A stretch of 64,000 bases of DNA from Paenibacillus sp. FSL W8-0426 (GTDB lineage Bacteria; Bacillota; Bacilli; Paenibacillales; Paenibacillaceae), in assembly GCF_037969725.1 (NCBI RefSeq), contig NZ_CP150203.1, positions 1,442,001-1,506,000 on the forward strand. The letters are read 5' to 3'. Position numbers and translations under genes: made by a program. Within the stretch, counting starts at the first letter, position 1. Each line of letters starts with the position of its first letter. The notes beneath the pieces were generated by a model. That model ran no database searches and was not told where the DNA came from. It worked only from the letters and a program-made list of their open reading frames with translations. Positions 33,841 through 42,151 of the stretch are shown here, piece by piece.

Positions 33841-34053
33841 TTATTTCTTTTCACAAGCTACGCCGTCTCCGTCTCGATCCAAGGCTTTACGGTATCCTGG
33901 CTCTCCTTTATAAAGCGGTGCTTTCCCGGCTTTCCTCACGGCAGCACAGTTTTTGTAGTACACTTTTTTCGCTTCAACTTTAGGCATAGCTTGCACTGAA
34001 ACATTGGCAACCAGAATAGCAGCTAACACGGTAAAGACCAATTTTTTTTTCAT
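33841..34053 (-). CDS. Secreted excalibur calcium-binding domain protein
   Basis: A 70-residue exported protein: Sec signal peptide (MKKKLVFTVLAAILVANVSVQAM) followed by almost nothing but an excalibur domain, VYYKNCAAVRKAGKAPLY, then KALDRDGDGVACEKK. The DxDxDGxxCE loop is the calcium-binding signature; two cysteines may form a disulfide. Such domains are usually attached to surface proteins or nucleases; here it is free-standing. A short ribosome site GAAGG lies just before the ATG. Confidence 0.9.
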   Translation of the reverse strand: MKKKLVFTVLAAILVANVSVQAMPKVEAKKVYYKNCAAVRKAGKAPLYKGEPGYRKALDRDGDGVACEKK

Positions 34054-34306
34054 CCTTCATATACTCCCTTCATCGTTTAAGTGAATTACAAAGCTATTTT
34101 ACCAAAAAGAAGGTTATCGAACTACAGGTTATAACAAAGAAAAAGGAAACTTATTCAATCAGCAGGGTTTGTGTTGTTTGAGCAAACCTCGGGTCTGGCG
34201 AAGAATCATTATGTTATGCTATGGTATATTCTATCGGCTTGAACATCATGTTTGCATAACCCGAGGGAGATCCGGCAAGGGAAAGAAAGAGGAGGGGGAA
34301 ACGGGA

Positions 34307-34690
34307 ATGATTCATTTTTCGCATATTCACCACGTCAGTTTGGCCGTGCGCGACCTGGAGGTTGCAAAGCGGTTTTACTCGGAGGTGCTTGGACTGCAGG
34401 AGATCGAGCGTCCACCTTTCCGTTCAACGGGCACTTGGTATGCCATCGGCAGCCAGCAGCTTCATCTATTGCAGCATCCGCAGGGGCATACGCTGCGGGA
34501 GGGCGGCATCGATACGACGGATGGCCATTTCGCGATTTGGGTGAAGAGCCACAAGGAAACGTTGGAGTGGCTTGAGAAACAGGGGGTCGAATACGAGGCC
34601 AGGCCGGACAGCGTTGCCGGATTTGCGCAAATTTTCATATTGGACCCGGATCGAAACATTATCGAGTTCGGCGCTCCTTACGGCTCGTAA
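34307..34690 (+). CDS. VOC/glyoxalase-family protein
   Basis: 127-residue metalloenzyme of the vicinal-oxygen-chelate fold. Two beta-alpha-beta-beta-beta modules: IHHVSLAVRDLEVAKRFYSEVLGL and HFAIWVKSHKETLEWLEKQG. Candidate metal ligands are His8 in IHHVSLAV, His71 in DGHFAIWV and the late Glu in NIIEFGAPYG. Substrate unknown (glyoxalase, dioxygenase or antibiotic-resistance members share the fold). ATG at 34307 follows AGGAGGGGGAA. Confidence 0.9.
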   Translation: MIHFSHIHHVSLAVRDLEVAKRFYSEVLGLQEIERPPFRSTGTWYAIGSQQLHLLQHPQGHTLREGGIDTTDGHFAIWVKSHKETLEWLEKQGVEYEARPDSVAGFAQIFILDPDRNIIEFGAPYGS

Positions 34691-34725
34691 AAGGGAAGCG
34701 TAATTTCCGGTTTTTCACAAATCAC

Positions 34726-34754
34726 TTGATCATCCAGAAATTGTATGATATATT
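34726..34754 (+). promoter_or_regulatory. Promoter of the Tad pilus operon
   Basis: TTGATC (34726-34731) and TATATT (34749-34754) at exactly 17-base spacing, leaving a leader of about 100 bases before tadZ. Confidence 0.6.
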
Positions 34755-34775
34755 ATCGATAAATTCATAGCACGT

Positions 34776-34835
34776 GACGGAAGCACCGTCCTTACATTGC
34801 ATGCGGTTTGTGCGATTGTATGGGCGGTGTTTTTT
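34776..34835 (+). promoter_or_regulatory. Attenuator-like leader of the Tad operon
   Basis: CACCGTCC (34784-34791) pairs with GGGCGGTG (34822-34829), extended inward by ACAT/TTGT-type pairing, and is followed by six T: an intrinsic terminator upstream of tadZ. The 5' arm can instead pair in GACGG (34776-34780) with CCGTC (34786-34790), a competing hairpin. This is the geometry of a terminator/antiterminator switch; no known ligand motif was recognised. Confidence 0.6.
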
Positions 34836-34860
34836 GTGCTTTTCGGGGAGGGAAGGCATA

Positions 34861-36099
34861 TTGGGTGTTCTGAAGGCGGTTCTTGCTTCCGGGGACAAAG
34901 AGTATATTGATGCCTGGCTGGATTATGTGCGGGAAAGCGCATATGCCGCGGATATCCGTTTTACGGCGTTTTCGAATGAGGAAGCTTTCAGGGAGTACAT
35001 GTACGAACAGGTGGACAGGGAGATGCCTGATCTGGTCATTGCGGAGCCTGCATTTCTGCAGCCCTGGCTGGAACGGGCGAAACATGATCGAGAAATCCCA
35101 TGGTTGATGCTTGGGGAAGGAAAGGAAGGGGTACAGGAAGAGAAGCTTCTGGCAAAGTATCAACCTTTGCCTGCACTGCTGGATGCGGCCTTGAATGCCT
35201 GCCGCCAACCACGGCGGAAGAAACAGCTGAAGGCGGGTCGCGGCACCCTTTTGGCAGGAGTGGTATCGGCTTCCGGAGGCTGCGGCAAAACAACGGTAGC
35301 GATGCATTTGGTCAAACAATTGGGTGTTGCGGGATATGCGGTGCTGTATCTCAATCTGGAGACGCTGGACAGCACCATGCCGTTTCTGGAGAAAGGCTTG
35401 TTGCGGAGCCATCCTCGGTATGCCGAAGCGGAATCGGGTTTGTCGCGGCTGCTATACGACCTGAAGGCTGGCAAGAAGCATTCCGGGGCTAGAGGGGAGA
35501 AGCAGAATGCTTCAGCCAAACAGGGAGGGGCTCTGGACGATTATGTGTTTCGCCATGACGCATTGAAGGCAGACATGTTTTGGCCGCCGAACAACCGCAA
35601 AGAACTGCTGCAAATGTCCTGCGAGGACGCCAAAGCGCTGATGCAGCATGCCGTGGATTGCGGTCGGTATGACGTGATCGTCACGGATGGCGACTCGGGT
35701 TGGGATGGGCGCAGCGAGGCTGTATTTGAAGCGGCGGACACGCTTGTATGGCTCGTTGAGGACGAACTTGCCTCCATGTACCGCTGGGGAGAATGGATGA
35801 GACATATGGAACGAATTCATCCGGAACGTTACGAGAGCGTGATGGAACGTGCCAGGTTTGTAGCCAACAAGGTCCAGGGCCGCATGATAAATGCCCTTCC
35901 CCGTGCTGATCTGCGACTGGACGCGATTCTTCCGTGGATTCCTTCCTGGAAACAGCTCAGTCAAGAGGAAGTATTGCTCAGTTCTCCGATCTTCCAGCGT
36001 GAAATCAGGCAGGTATGCGCCATGCTGCTGCCTGACGAGGATGACCATTCGCGGATCAAAGGACTCGCTCCTTCAATGGCGGAGGTACGCCATGGTTAA
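34861..36099 (+). CDS. tadZ: TadZ/CpaE-like ParA-type ATPase
   Basis: Pilus localisation/assembly factor of the Tad system. The first 110 residues form a receiver-like (atypical) domain; the MinD/ParA ATPase follows with a deviant Walker A VVSASGGCGKTTVAMHL near 140 and ADTLVWLVEDE late in the fold. About 412 residues from the TTG at 34861, which has GGAGGGAAGG upstream; the ATG at 34774 would overlap the attenuator. It overlaps cpaF by eight bases. Position first in the operon is usual for Gram-positive Tad loci. Confidence 0.88.
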   Translation: MGVLKAVLASGDKEYIDAWLDYVRESAYAADIRFTAFSNEEAFREYMYEQVDREMPDLVIAEPAFLQPWLERAKHDREIPWLMLGEGKEGVQEEKLLAKYQPLPALLDAALNACRQPRRKKQLKAGRGTLLAGVVSASGGCGKTTVAMHLVKQLGVAGYAVLYLNLETLDSTMPFLEKGLLRSHPRYAEAESGLSRLLYDLKAGKKHSGARGEKQNASAKQGGALDDYVFRHDALKADMFWPPNNRKELLQMSCEDAKALMQHAVDCGRYDVIVTDGDSGWDGRSEAVFEAADTLVWLVEDELASMYRWGEWMRHMERIHPERYESVMERARFVANKVQGRMINALPRADLRLDAILPWIPSWKQLSQEEVLLSSPIFQREIRQVCAMLLPDEDDHSRIKGLAPSMAEVRHG

Positions 36100-37366
36100 A
36101 ATGATCGTCCCGGAACGTGAAGACCTGTTTCAGGCCATGCGCAATGAAGTCAGGGCAGGTTTGAACCTGACTTCCGCTGCCGGAGACGAGGAGCTGTGGC
36201 AATCCATTGAACGCAGGGTGCTGTCCGACGCTCAATTGGAAGAACTGACTTCAGGGGAAAAACATGCCTTGGTCAAGCGGCTGTATGATTCGTTTCGCGG
36301 ACTGGACATTTTGCAGCCGCTGGTCGACTCTCCGGAGATCACGGAAATCATGATTAACAGCCATAGGGAGATCTTCGTGGAAAAGGCCGGGGAGGTAGAG
36401 CGCGTGCCATTGGAATTCGAATCCACGGAGCGGCTTGAGGATATCATCCAGATGATCGTTGCTGGCGTCAACCGGATCGTGAATGAATCGTCTCCCATCG
36501 TCGATGCCAGATTGAAGGACGGATCAAGGGTCAATATCGTTTTGCCCCCAATCGCACTTAAAGGGCCAACCATGACGATCCGGAAATTCCCGAGCGAGCC
36601 GATGAGCATGTCGGACCTGATTGATAAAGGAGCATTGCACGAAGAAGCAGCAGAACTGCTGCAGCAATTGGTCCGCAGCAAATATAACATTTTCATCGGC
36701 GGCGGAACGGGCTCGGGAAAAACGACGTTTCTTAATGCGCTGTCCCAGTTCATTCCTGCCGATGAGCGCATTATTACGATCGAAGATTCTGCCGAGCTGC
36801 GGATCGTGACCGTGCCCAACCTGGTATCGCTTGAAACGCGCAATGCCAATACGGAAGGCAAAGGGGAAATTTCGATTCGCGACTTGATCAAGTCGTCGCT
36901 GCGCATGCGTCCCAACCGGATCGTGATTGGGGAGGTTCGGGGAGCGGAAGCGTTGGATATGCTGCAGGCTATGAACACCGGGCATGACGGATCTTTAAGT
37001 ACCGCCCATGCGAATAATGTGGCTGACATGATCAGCAGACTGGAGACGATGGTGCTTAGCGGCGCCGATCTGCCTATTTCCGTTGTGCGGCAGCAAATCA
37101 GCTCGGCCATCGATATTTTTGTTCATTTGTCCCGGCTTCGCGACCGTTCCCGCCGCGTAACGGAAATCAGTGAAGTTGCAGGCATGCATGAGGGGGAAGT
37201 GATGCTTCATCCGTTGTTCCGTTTCCAGGAGCAAGGAGAGCAGGATGGAAAGATTGTCGGTGGTCTTGTTCAAGTGGGGAAGTTAAAGCAAGTACATAAA
37301 GTGCAGATGGCGGGTTATGGAGAATGGTTGGAGGAGTACGCACAGCGAAACCCGATTCCTGGCTGA
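36092..37366 (+). CDS. cpaF: Tad secretion ATPase CpaF/TadA
   Basis: Hexameric motor ATPase that drives pilin polymerisation. About 424 residues: N-terminal helical domain, then IFIGGGTGSGKTTFLNAL (Walker A, about 203), Asp box ITIEDSAELRI, Walker B RPNRIVIGEVRGAEALDM, and the His box DGSLSTAHANN. VKDGS-type loop DARLKDGSRVNIVLPP and TMTIRKF are typical of the CpaF branch. ATG at 36092 lies behind GGCGGAGG and overlaps tadZ. Confidence 0.96.
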   Translation: MVKMIVPEREDLFQAMRNEVRAGLNLTSAAGDEELWQSIERRVLSDAQLEELTSGEKHALVKRLYDSFRGLDILQPLVDSPEITEIMINSHREIFVEKAGEVERVPLEFESTERLEDIIQMIVAGVNRIVNESSPIVDARLKDGSRVNIVLPPIALKGPTMTIRKFPSEPMSMSDLIDKGALHEEAAELLQQLVRSKYNIFIGGGTGSGKTTFLNALSQFIPADERIITIEDSAELRIVTVPNLVSLETRNANTEGKGEISIRDLIKSSLRMRPNRIVIGEVRGAEALDMLQAMNTGHDGSLSTAHANNVADMISRLETMVLSGADLPISVVRQQISSAIDIFVHLSRLRDRSRRVTEISEVAGMHEGEVMLHPLFRFQEQGEQDGKIVGGLVQVGKLKQVHKVQMAGYGEWLEEYAQRNPIPG

Positions 37367-37414
37367 ACAGGTCATATAACAACGTAAATAAACTACTAAT
37401 CAGAGGTGGTTTCG

Positions 37415-38176
37415 GTGGATGAAGCCAAACAAACACTTACGGATTATACGACATTGGTGTTATCTCGAAGGCAGCGCTGGAGCTGTATTGGGATCAGCGG
37501 ACTGTTGTTCTTTGGGGTAGGTCTGTTGTTCTATCATCACTGGATTGCCGGGATTGTGCTGGCAGTCGGGGCTCTCGGGGTGCCCCGTTATTGGACCAAA
37601 GTGCTGCTGGACCGCAGAAGAACGACGCTCGGCCTGCACTTTAAACAAGCGCTGTATGCGTTGTCGTCCGCGCTTGCGGCGGGAAAATCGGTAGAGAACG
37701 GCTTCCGGGAATCCGTCGAAGATTTGCGCATGCTCAATCCGGAAACGGATACGGATTTGATTCGGGAATTCACGATATTGCGCACCCGGATGGAGTACGG
37801 CCAACCGATCGAAGAAGCGCTGCAGGACTTTGCCGATCGTGCCCGGATCGAGGATATCACCAATTTTGCGGACGTGTTCATTACTTGCAAGCGGACAGGC
37901 GGCGATCTGGTCGAGGTGGTGAGACGCACGTCAGCCGTGATCGGGGAGAAGCTGGATATCCAGCAGGATATCATGGTTGCGGTGGCCCAGAAACGGTTTG
38001 AATCCAAGGCAATGTTCGCCGCACCGTTCATTTTCCTCCTTTTTTTGAATTTCACCGCCAAGGACTTTATGGCACCGCTCTACAGCGGCATGGGGTATCT
38101 GATCTCTACCGGAGCTTTGGTGATGCTTGCCGGCTGTTATTTGTGGATCACGCGCATTATGGATATCAAGGTATAG
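37415..38176 (+). CDS. tadB: Tad inner-membrane platform protein TadB
   Basis: Type II secretion F-domain membrane protein of the Tad machine. About 253 residues: two hydrophobic helices at 25-60, a cytoplasmic GspF domain (LGLHFKQALYALSSALAAGKSVENGFRES; FADVFITCKRTGGDLVEVVRR) and two C-terminal helices. GTG at 37415 follows AGAGGTGG; the GTG at 37406 lies within that site. Confidence 0.93.
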   Translation: MDEAKQTLTDYTTLVLSRRQRWSCIGISGLLFFGVGLLFYHHWIAGIVLAVGALGVPRYWTKVLLDRRRTTLGLHFKQALYALSSALAAGKSVENGFRESVEDLRMLNPETDTDLIREFTILRTRMEYGQPIEEALQDFADRARIEDITNFADVFITCKRTGGDLVEVVRRTSAVIGEKLDIQQDIMVAVAQKRFESKAMFAAPFIFLLFLNFTAKDFMAPLYSGMGYLISTGALVMLAGCYLWITRIMDIKV

Positions 38177-38189
38177 GGGTGAGATCGAA

Positions 38190-39059
38190 ATGTTGATACC
38201 CGTATTTGCAGGCGGAGCGCTGTGTTTGGGATGGATCGTGCTCGATCGTGCCCGGGGAAGGGCGTATCGACATTTGCGCAAGCTGGACATGCCCGGAATC
38301 AGGCTGAAGCAGCTGCATGGTCCGTTTCTTTTTTTGCTGGAACGATTCGATGCGGTACGAAGATTGCCTGTGTTGATGTTTCGCATGCAGCATGCCATTC
38401 AGAAAATATACGGCGTCCAGCACAGCGGCGAGAAAACAATGCTTTATTGTGCCGAAATGCTGGCGTATGCATGGCTGATGCTCATATTGGGGTGCCTGTT
38501 GTCATTGATTGAAGGCATCGGAATCGGGGGAATGGCATGTGGACTGATTATGGCAATGCTGCTGCCCTTTGCGCTTTACAGAGACCTGAATTCCAAAGTG
38601 CAGCGCAGGGATCAAGACATGCTGATGGAGCTGCCGGAACTGTTGAACCGGATCGTGTTATTGGTCGGCGCGGGAGAAACGGTTCAGCGATCCATCGTAC
38701 ATTGCGCAGCCAGTCAGGGAAATCGGGATCATCCTTTATATAACGAACTGCGCAGAACCGTTGCGGATTGGAATAACGGATATTCGTTTCACCAGGCTTT
38801 CGAGCAGTTCAGCCGACGCTGCGGGGTTCAGGAGGTCACGATTTTTACGACGACCGTACTGCTGAATTTCCGGCGTGGAGGAGGTGACTTTGTGTTGGCG
38901 CTGCGTGATCTTTCACACGTACTGTGGGAGAAGCGTAAGGCAGTCAGTCGGGCAAGGGGAGAGCAGGCCTCTTCCAAACTGGTGTTTCCGATGGTGGTGA
39001 TCTTTTTCGCGATCGTGGTCATGATCGGGGCACCTGCTTTTATGATGATGAATATGTAG
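38190..39059 (+). CDS. tadC: Tad inner-membrane platform protein TadC
   Basis: Second GspF-type platform protein, 289 residues, with N-terminal helix, a pair of central helices (LAYAWLMLILGCLLSL; GGMACGLIMAMLLPFALY), the GspF domain (ELPELLNRIVLLVGAGETVQRSI; TIFTTTVLLNFRRGGGDF) and a C-terminal helix. ATG at 38190 has GGGGTGAG upstream, 13 bases after tadB. Confidence 0.92.
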   Translation: MLIPVFAGGALCLGWIVLDRARGRAYRHLRKLDMPGIRLKQLHGPFLFLLERFDAVRRLPVLMFRMQHAIQKIYGVQHSGEKTMLYCAEMLAYAWLMLILGCLLSLIEGIGIGGMACGLIMAMLLPFALYRDLNSKVQRRDQDMLMELPELLNRIVLLVGAGETVQRSIVHCAASQGNRDHPLYNELRRTVADWNNGYSFHQAFEQFSRRCGVQEVTIFTTTVLLNFRRGGGDFVLALRDLSHVLWEKRKAVSRARGEQASSKLVFPMVVIFFAIVVMIGAPAFMMMNM

Positions 39060-39070
39060 GAGGAATCGGC

Positions 39071-39259
39071 ATGCTGGAATGGACACGAGGAAAAATCGAA
39101 GGATTTTGGAAGGAAGAAGATGGTTTGGGGACGTTGGAACTGATCCTGATTATTGGCGTCATTATTATCATCGCTCTGATTTTCAAGGATCAGATCAAAG
39201 CTTTGGTAACGAGGCTGCTTGGTCAAGTCAGCGATAAAAGCAATGAATTTTTCGAATAG
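39071..39259 (+). CDS. flp: Flp-type major pilin
   Basis: A 62-residue prepilin. An 18-residue leader ends ...EEDG, then the mature N-terminus LGTLELILIIGVIIIIALIFK with Glu at +5, the class IV prepilin rule; the mature protein is about 44 residues, all that is left after the hydrophobic helix being a short charged tail. Expected to be cut by the prepilin peptidase at 43244. ATG follows TAGGAGGAATC. Only one copy is present in the cluster. Confidence 0.92.
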   Translation: MLEWTRGKIEGFWKEEDGLGTLELILIIGVIIIIALIFKDQIKALVTRLLGQVSDKSNEFFE

Positions 39260-39917
39260 ACGATTCAGGAACGATGAGGGGAGCTTCACCATCGAAGCCT
39301 CCCTGGTCTTTCCTGTGCTGCTCTTTGTGTTGGCATTGCTATTGTTTTTTGGCATGTACATGTACCAAAGAACGTTTCTGAATCAGCATGCCTATGCCGC
39401 TTCGGAGCGAGCGGCCTACAGTTGGGACAACAGCCACAAAAAAGCCTTGACCGGCGAGTACGCTGTTTCAGATGTTGACGGTTTGTATTGGCGTTTGAAA
39501 GATGATCAGTTATTGGGCGCTTTATTCGGCTGGGCGGGAGCCGACAACGTGACTAAGGTTTCCATACCAGCTAGCGAGGGAGAAGGGCTTGCCGAGCAAA
39601 AATTGGCTCAAGCCGTACAGGGCATGCCCTCCGGCATGACCGGCACGATCGAATACGCGAATTCGCTGCTGCAACGGAAAGTCACGGTCCGTCTTAACCA
39701 GGTTATTTCATTGCCGTTGCCTTCTTTTCTCTTTGATTCGGGCGATGAGGTACAAACTGAAGGTGCTTCCGCCGTGGTTGAGCCTGTCGAGTTTATTCGA
39801 ACGGTGGATTTGGCCCGCTATTACGCTGCTAAGTTTAAAAGCAGGGGCGGAGCGGCCGCAGAAGCAGCAACAGAAGCGGGGCAAGTCATTCAGCATTTCG
39901 GGAACGGCAAAAAGTAG
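39243..39917 (+). CDS. tadE: TadE-like pseudopilin 1
   Basis: Minor pilin of about 224 residues. The prepilin-like segment NDEGSFTIEASLVFPVLLFVLALLLFFGMYMYQ has Glu at +5 after Gly. The rest is an extracellular domain with a proline-rich late segment. The ATG at 39243 overlaps flp by 17 bases; TTG at 39219 is an alternative. TadE proteins in Tad loci are processed by the same peptidase and help assemble the Flp fibre. Confidence 0.88.
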   Translation: MNFSNRRFRNDEGSFTIEASLVFPVLLFVLALLLFFGMYMYQRTFLNQHAYAASERAAYSWDNSHKKALTGEYAVSDVDGLYWRLKDDQLLGALFGWAGADNVTKVSIPASEGEGLAEQKLAQAVQGMPSGMTGTIEYANSLLQRKVTVRLNQVISLPLPSFLFDSGDEVQTEGASAVVEPVEFIRTVDLARYYAAKFKSRGGAAAEAATEAGQVIQHFGNGKK

Positions 39918-39934
39918 CAAAGGAGGAGGCTCTG

Positions 39935-42124
39935 CTGTTCAGAAAAAGAGATGGCGAATCAGGGGCAGTCACCCTGTTTTTAATATTGATTCTGGCGGGG
40001 GTGTATATGTTCATGGCGGTATTTATCGATTATGCGCGCATTGCGGCTTTCAAGGTACAGGTTGAACGGATGACGCATGCTGCGATGAGGTCTGTAATGT
40101 CGGCATATGACCCTGCGCTTCGGGAATACGGGCTATTCGGATACGGAGATAGCAGCGGGGAAAATATGATGGCCAAAGTGCTGAACGATAGCGTGAAACC
40201 TTCGGCGGTGAAGGACGCCTTTCCCATTCTTGATATTCAGTGGGACACCACTTCTCTTGGCATGGAACGAGAATTGGGCAAGTATGCCATCTTCAATCGA
40301 CAAATCCAGGAAGACATGAAGTACCGGGCTCCCGTCGACTTTACCCTTGAAGTGATCAACCGCTTCAAACCGATGTCGGGAGAGATGAAGGAAGCGGCTC
40401 ATACGGTGGATTTGCTCAAAAAACTGCAGAAGCTGTACGACAAGCGCGAGGCACTGCTGGACGAGGCCATCGAAATACAGGAACAATCCGCGGCGAAGCT
40501 GAAGGGCCTGCCGGAACTTGTCATGAATCCGCCAAACGGGGCCATTTACGACGAAATGCTTGAGGAAGCGCCTGTTACTGCCGCCGAGGCTGCAGCACGT
40601 TATACCGACTTCTGGAGCAAAAAAACAGCAGATGAAGGACTGCCGCTTCTGGAACAGCAATATATATCGGAGTTGGGGCGATATCGTTCGGGCGTGAACA
40701 ATGTAGTGATGGGGATTAGCGCTAGCATGCAGTCCTCGACCCAAGCGCATCAGACGAACTTGCCGGAGGCGATCACCAAAATCGAAGAGGCCCGCAGCAT
40801 CAATGAAGAAATGAAACGGGTCATTGCCGAAGGGCAGAATCGTCTGCAGAATGCCGACTATGACAAAGTGGGCAGTTCCGATTTGCCGGGCCAGAGCCCC
40901 GGCTCCACCGGAAACGGAAACGAGGCGCGAGATACACGTTCCCTTGCTTCCGAACTGGTGAGGGAGGAAGGTCTGTTTGACCGATTGGGTGAGCGTGTCA
41001 GCGCGCAGACATCTGACTTTACTCAAGTAAGACAGGCTGGCGTAGAACTTAACAACCAGCTTCGCAACGTGACTTCCCAGCACGGTGTTCCGATTAAACA
41101 GGCAGTCAGACAAGCCAGCCAAGCGACGGAGCGTTATATGGACAGCTTTGTGCGCAATGGCGCTTCCAATGTCATTCTCCAGAGCAAACGCGAGCTGGAG
41201 AGCGGTCGCGGGTCCGATGCGCAGCGCAAAGCCAATGACAAGGAGTCCAAGAGCAAATTGAAGGAGGTCCGGCGCGTGTTGGCGCGGATCGAAAACGGCG
41301 GTTCGGCTTCGTCGGAGGCTTTCAAATCGTTGGAGAAGTTTTACAATGCCAACATTGCATTTAATCAGGCGGGCGCCAGTACCTCCGAAAAGGCGGGAAT
41401 CGCAGGTGATCCGTACGAGTCCGGCGGCAATGCGATGAGCGGCATGGACAGCTTGTTCGGGGGCATGTCAGGCCTGCTCGAAAATCTGGGAGATGAGCTG
41501 TTTCAGAATGAATATGCTTTGGCTTACTTTAATTCGATGGATTTCGGGCAATTGCTCGGATGGACCGAAGGGGATGGAGGAGCGGATGACGTATTTGACT
41601 TGAAAAATCAGGAGTTGGAATATATCATCTACGGCTTTCACAACTCTTCAGGCAACATCGCTGCGGCATACGCGGAAATATTCGGTATAAGGCTTGCCAT
41701 TCGTACGGCAGAGGGATTGATCGAAAACAGCAAGCTTGGGAATCCGCTGCTTGTATTGTCTGCCGCCATACTGCATGGCATTACTCATGCCATCAAAGAC
41801 ATGCTCACATTAGCCAAGGAAGGCAGCGTAGAGTTGTCCAAAATGATCAAGATCAAACTTACATACCGGGATCATCTTCGCCTGTTTTTGTTGATGCATA
41901 GCAACAATGAACGCAAATTGTCCAGAATGCTCGCTTTGATCCGATGGAATACCGGGGTGAATCCGGAGGAAAAGCAAACCTATGCAGCGGGATCGACGCG
42001 CAGCAGTATCAGATTATGGTTTTTGCCTGGCGTTGTGCGAAGCATAGGGGCCGTAATGGGCAGTGAGGAACAGGTGGAAGACGGACGATTGTTCGTGGAA
42101 CGCCGAGCGGATTATTCCTATTAA
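39935..42124 (+). CDS. Large TadG-like (DUF5702-type) pilus protein, probable CTG start
   Basis: About 729 residues. N-terminal anchor GESGAVTLFLILILAGVYMFMAVFIDYARIAAFKVQVERM resembles TadG/TadE-type anchors with Glu near the cut site; the remainder is a long, charged, helix-rich extracellular domain with several coiled-coil segments and a Gln/Ser/Gly-rich part at about 300-330. The reading frame has no ATG, GTG or TTG until 39986, which would remove most of the anchor; AAAGGAGGAGG at 39919-39929 instead points to CTG CTG at 39932/39935. Family resemblance is to DUF5702 proteins of Paenibacillus Tad loci. Confidence 0.8.
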   Translation: MFRKRDGESGAVTLFLILILAGVYMFMAVFIDYARIAAFKVQVERMTHAAMRSVMSAYDPALREYGLFGYGDSSGENMMAKVLNDSVKPSAVKDAFPILDIQWDTTSLGMERELGKYAIFNRQIQEDMKYRAPVDFTLEVINRFKPMSGEMKEAAHTVDLLKKLQKLYDKREALLDEAIEIQEQSAAKLKGLPELVMNPPNGAIYDEMLEEAPVTAAEAAARYTDFWSKKTADEGLPLLEQQYISELGRYRSGVNNVVMGISASMQSSTQAHQTNLPEAITKIEEARSINEEMKRVIAEGQNRLQNADYDKVGSSDLPGQSPGSTGNGNEARDTRSLASELVREEGLFDRLGERVSAQTSDFTQVRQAGVELNNQLRNVTSQHGVPIKQAVRQASQATERYMDSFVRNGASNVILQSKRELESGRGSDAQRKANDKESKSKLKEVRRVLARIENGGSASSEAFKSLEKFYNANIAFNQAGASTSEKAGIAGDPYESGGNAMSGMDSLFGGMSGLLENLGDELFQNEYALAYFNSMDFGQLLGWTEGDGGADDVFDLKNQELEYIIYGFHNSSGNIAAAYAEIFGIRLAIRTAEGLIENSKLGNPLLVLSAAILHGITHAIKDMLTLAKEGSVELSKMIKIKLTYRDHLRLFLLMHSNNERKLSRMLALIRWNTGVNPEEKQTYAAGSTRSSIRLWFLPGVVRSIGAVMGSEEQVEDGRLFVERRADYSY

Positions 42125-42151
42125 ATTTAATGATGATTCCATGGAGGGAAC

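Noticed and set aside
33549..33983. A 144-codon frame between lipoprotein and excalibur genes
   Set aside because: No ribosome site, runs antisense into a convincing secreted-protein gene and crosses a terminator stem.
34726..34860. A c-di-GMP (GEMM) riboswitch before the Tad operon
   Set aside because: None of the conserved GEMM blocks was found; only an attenuator-like hairpin pair remains.
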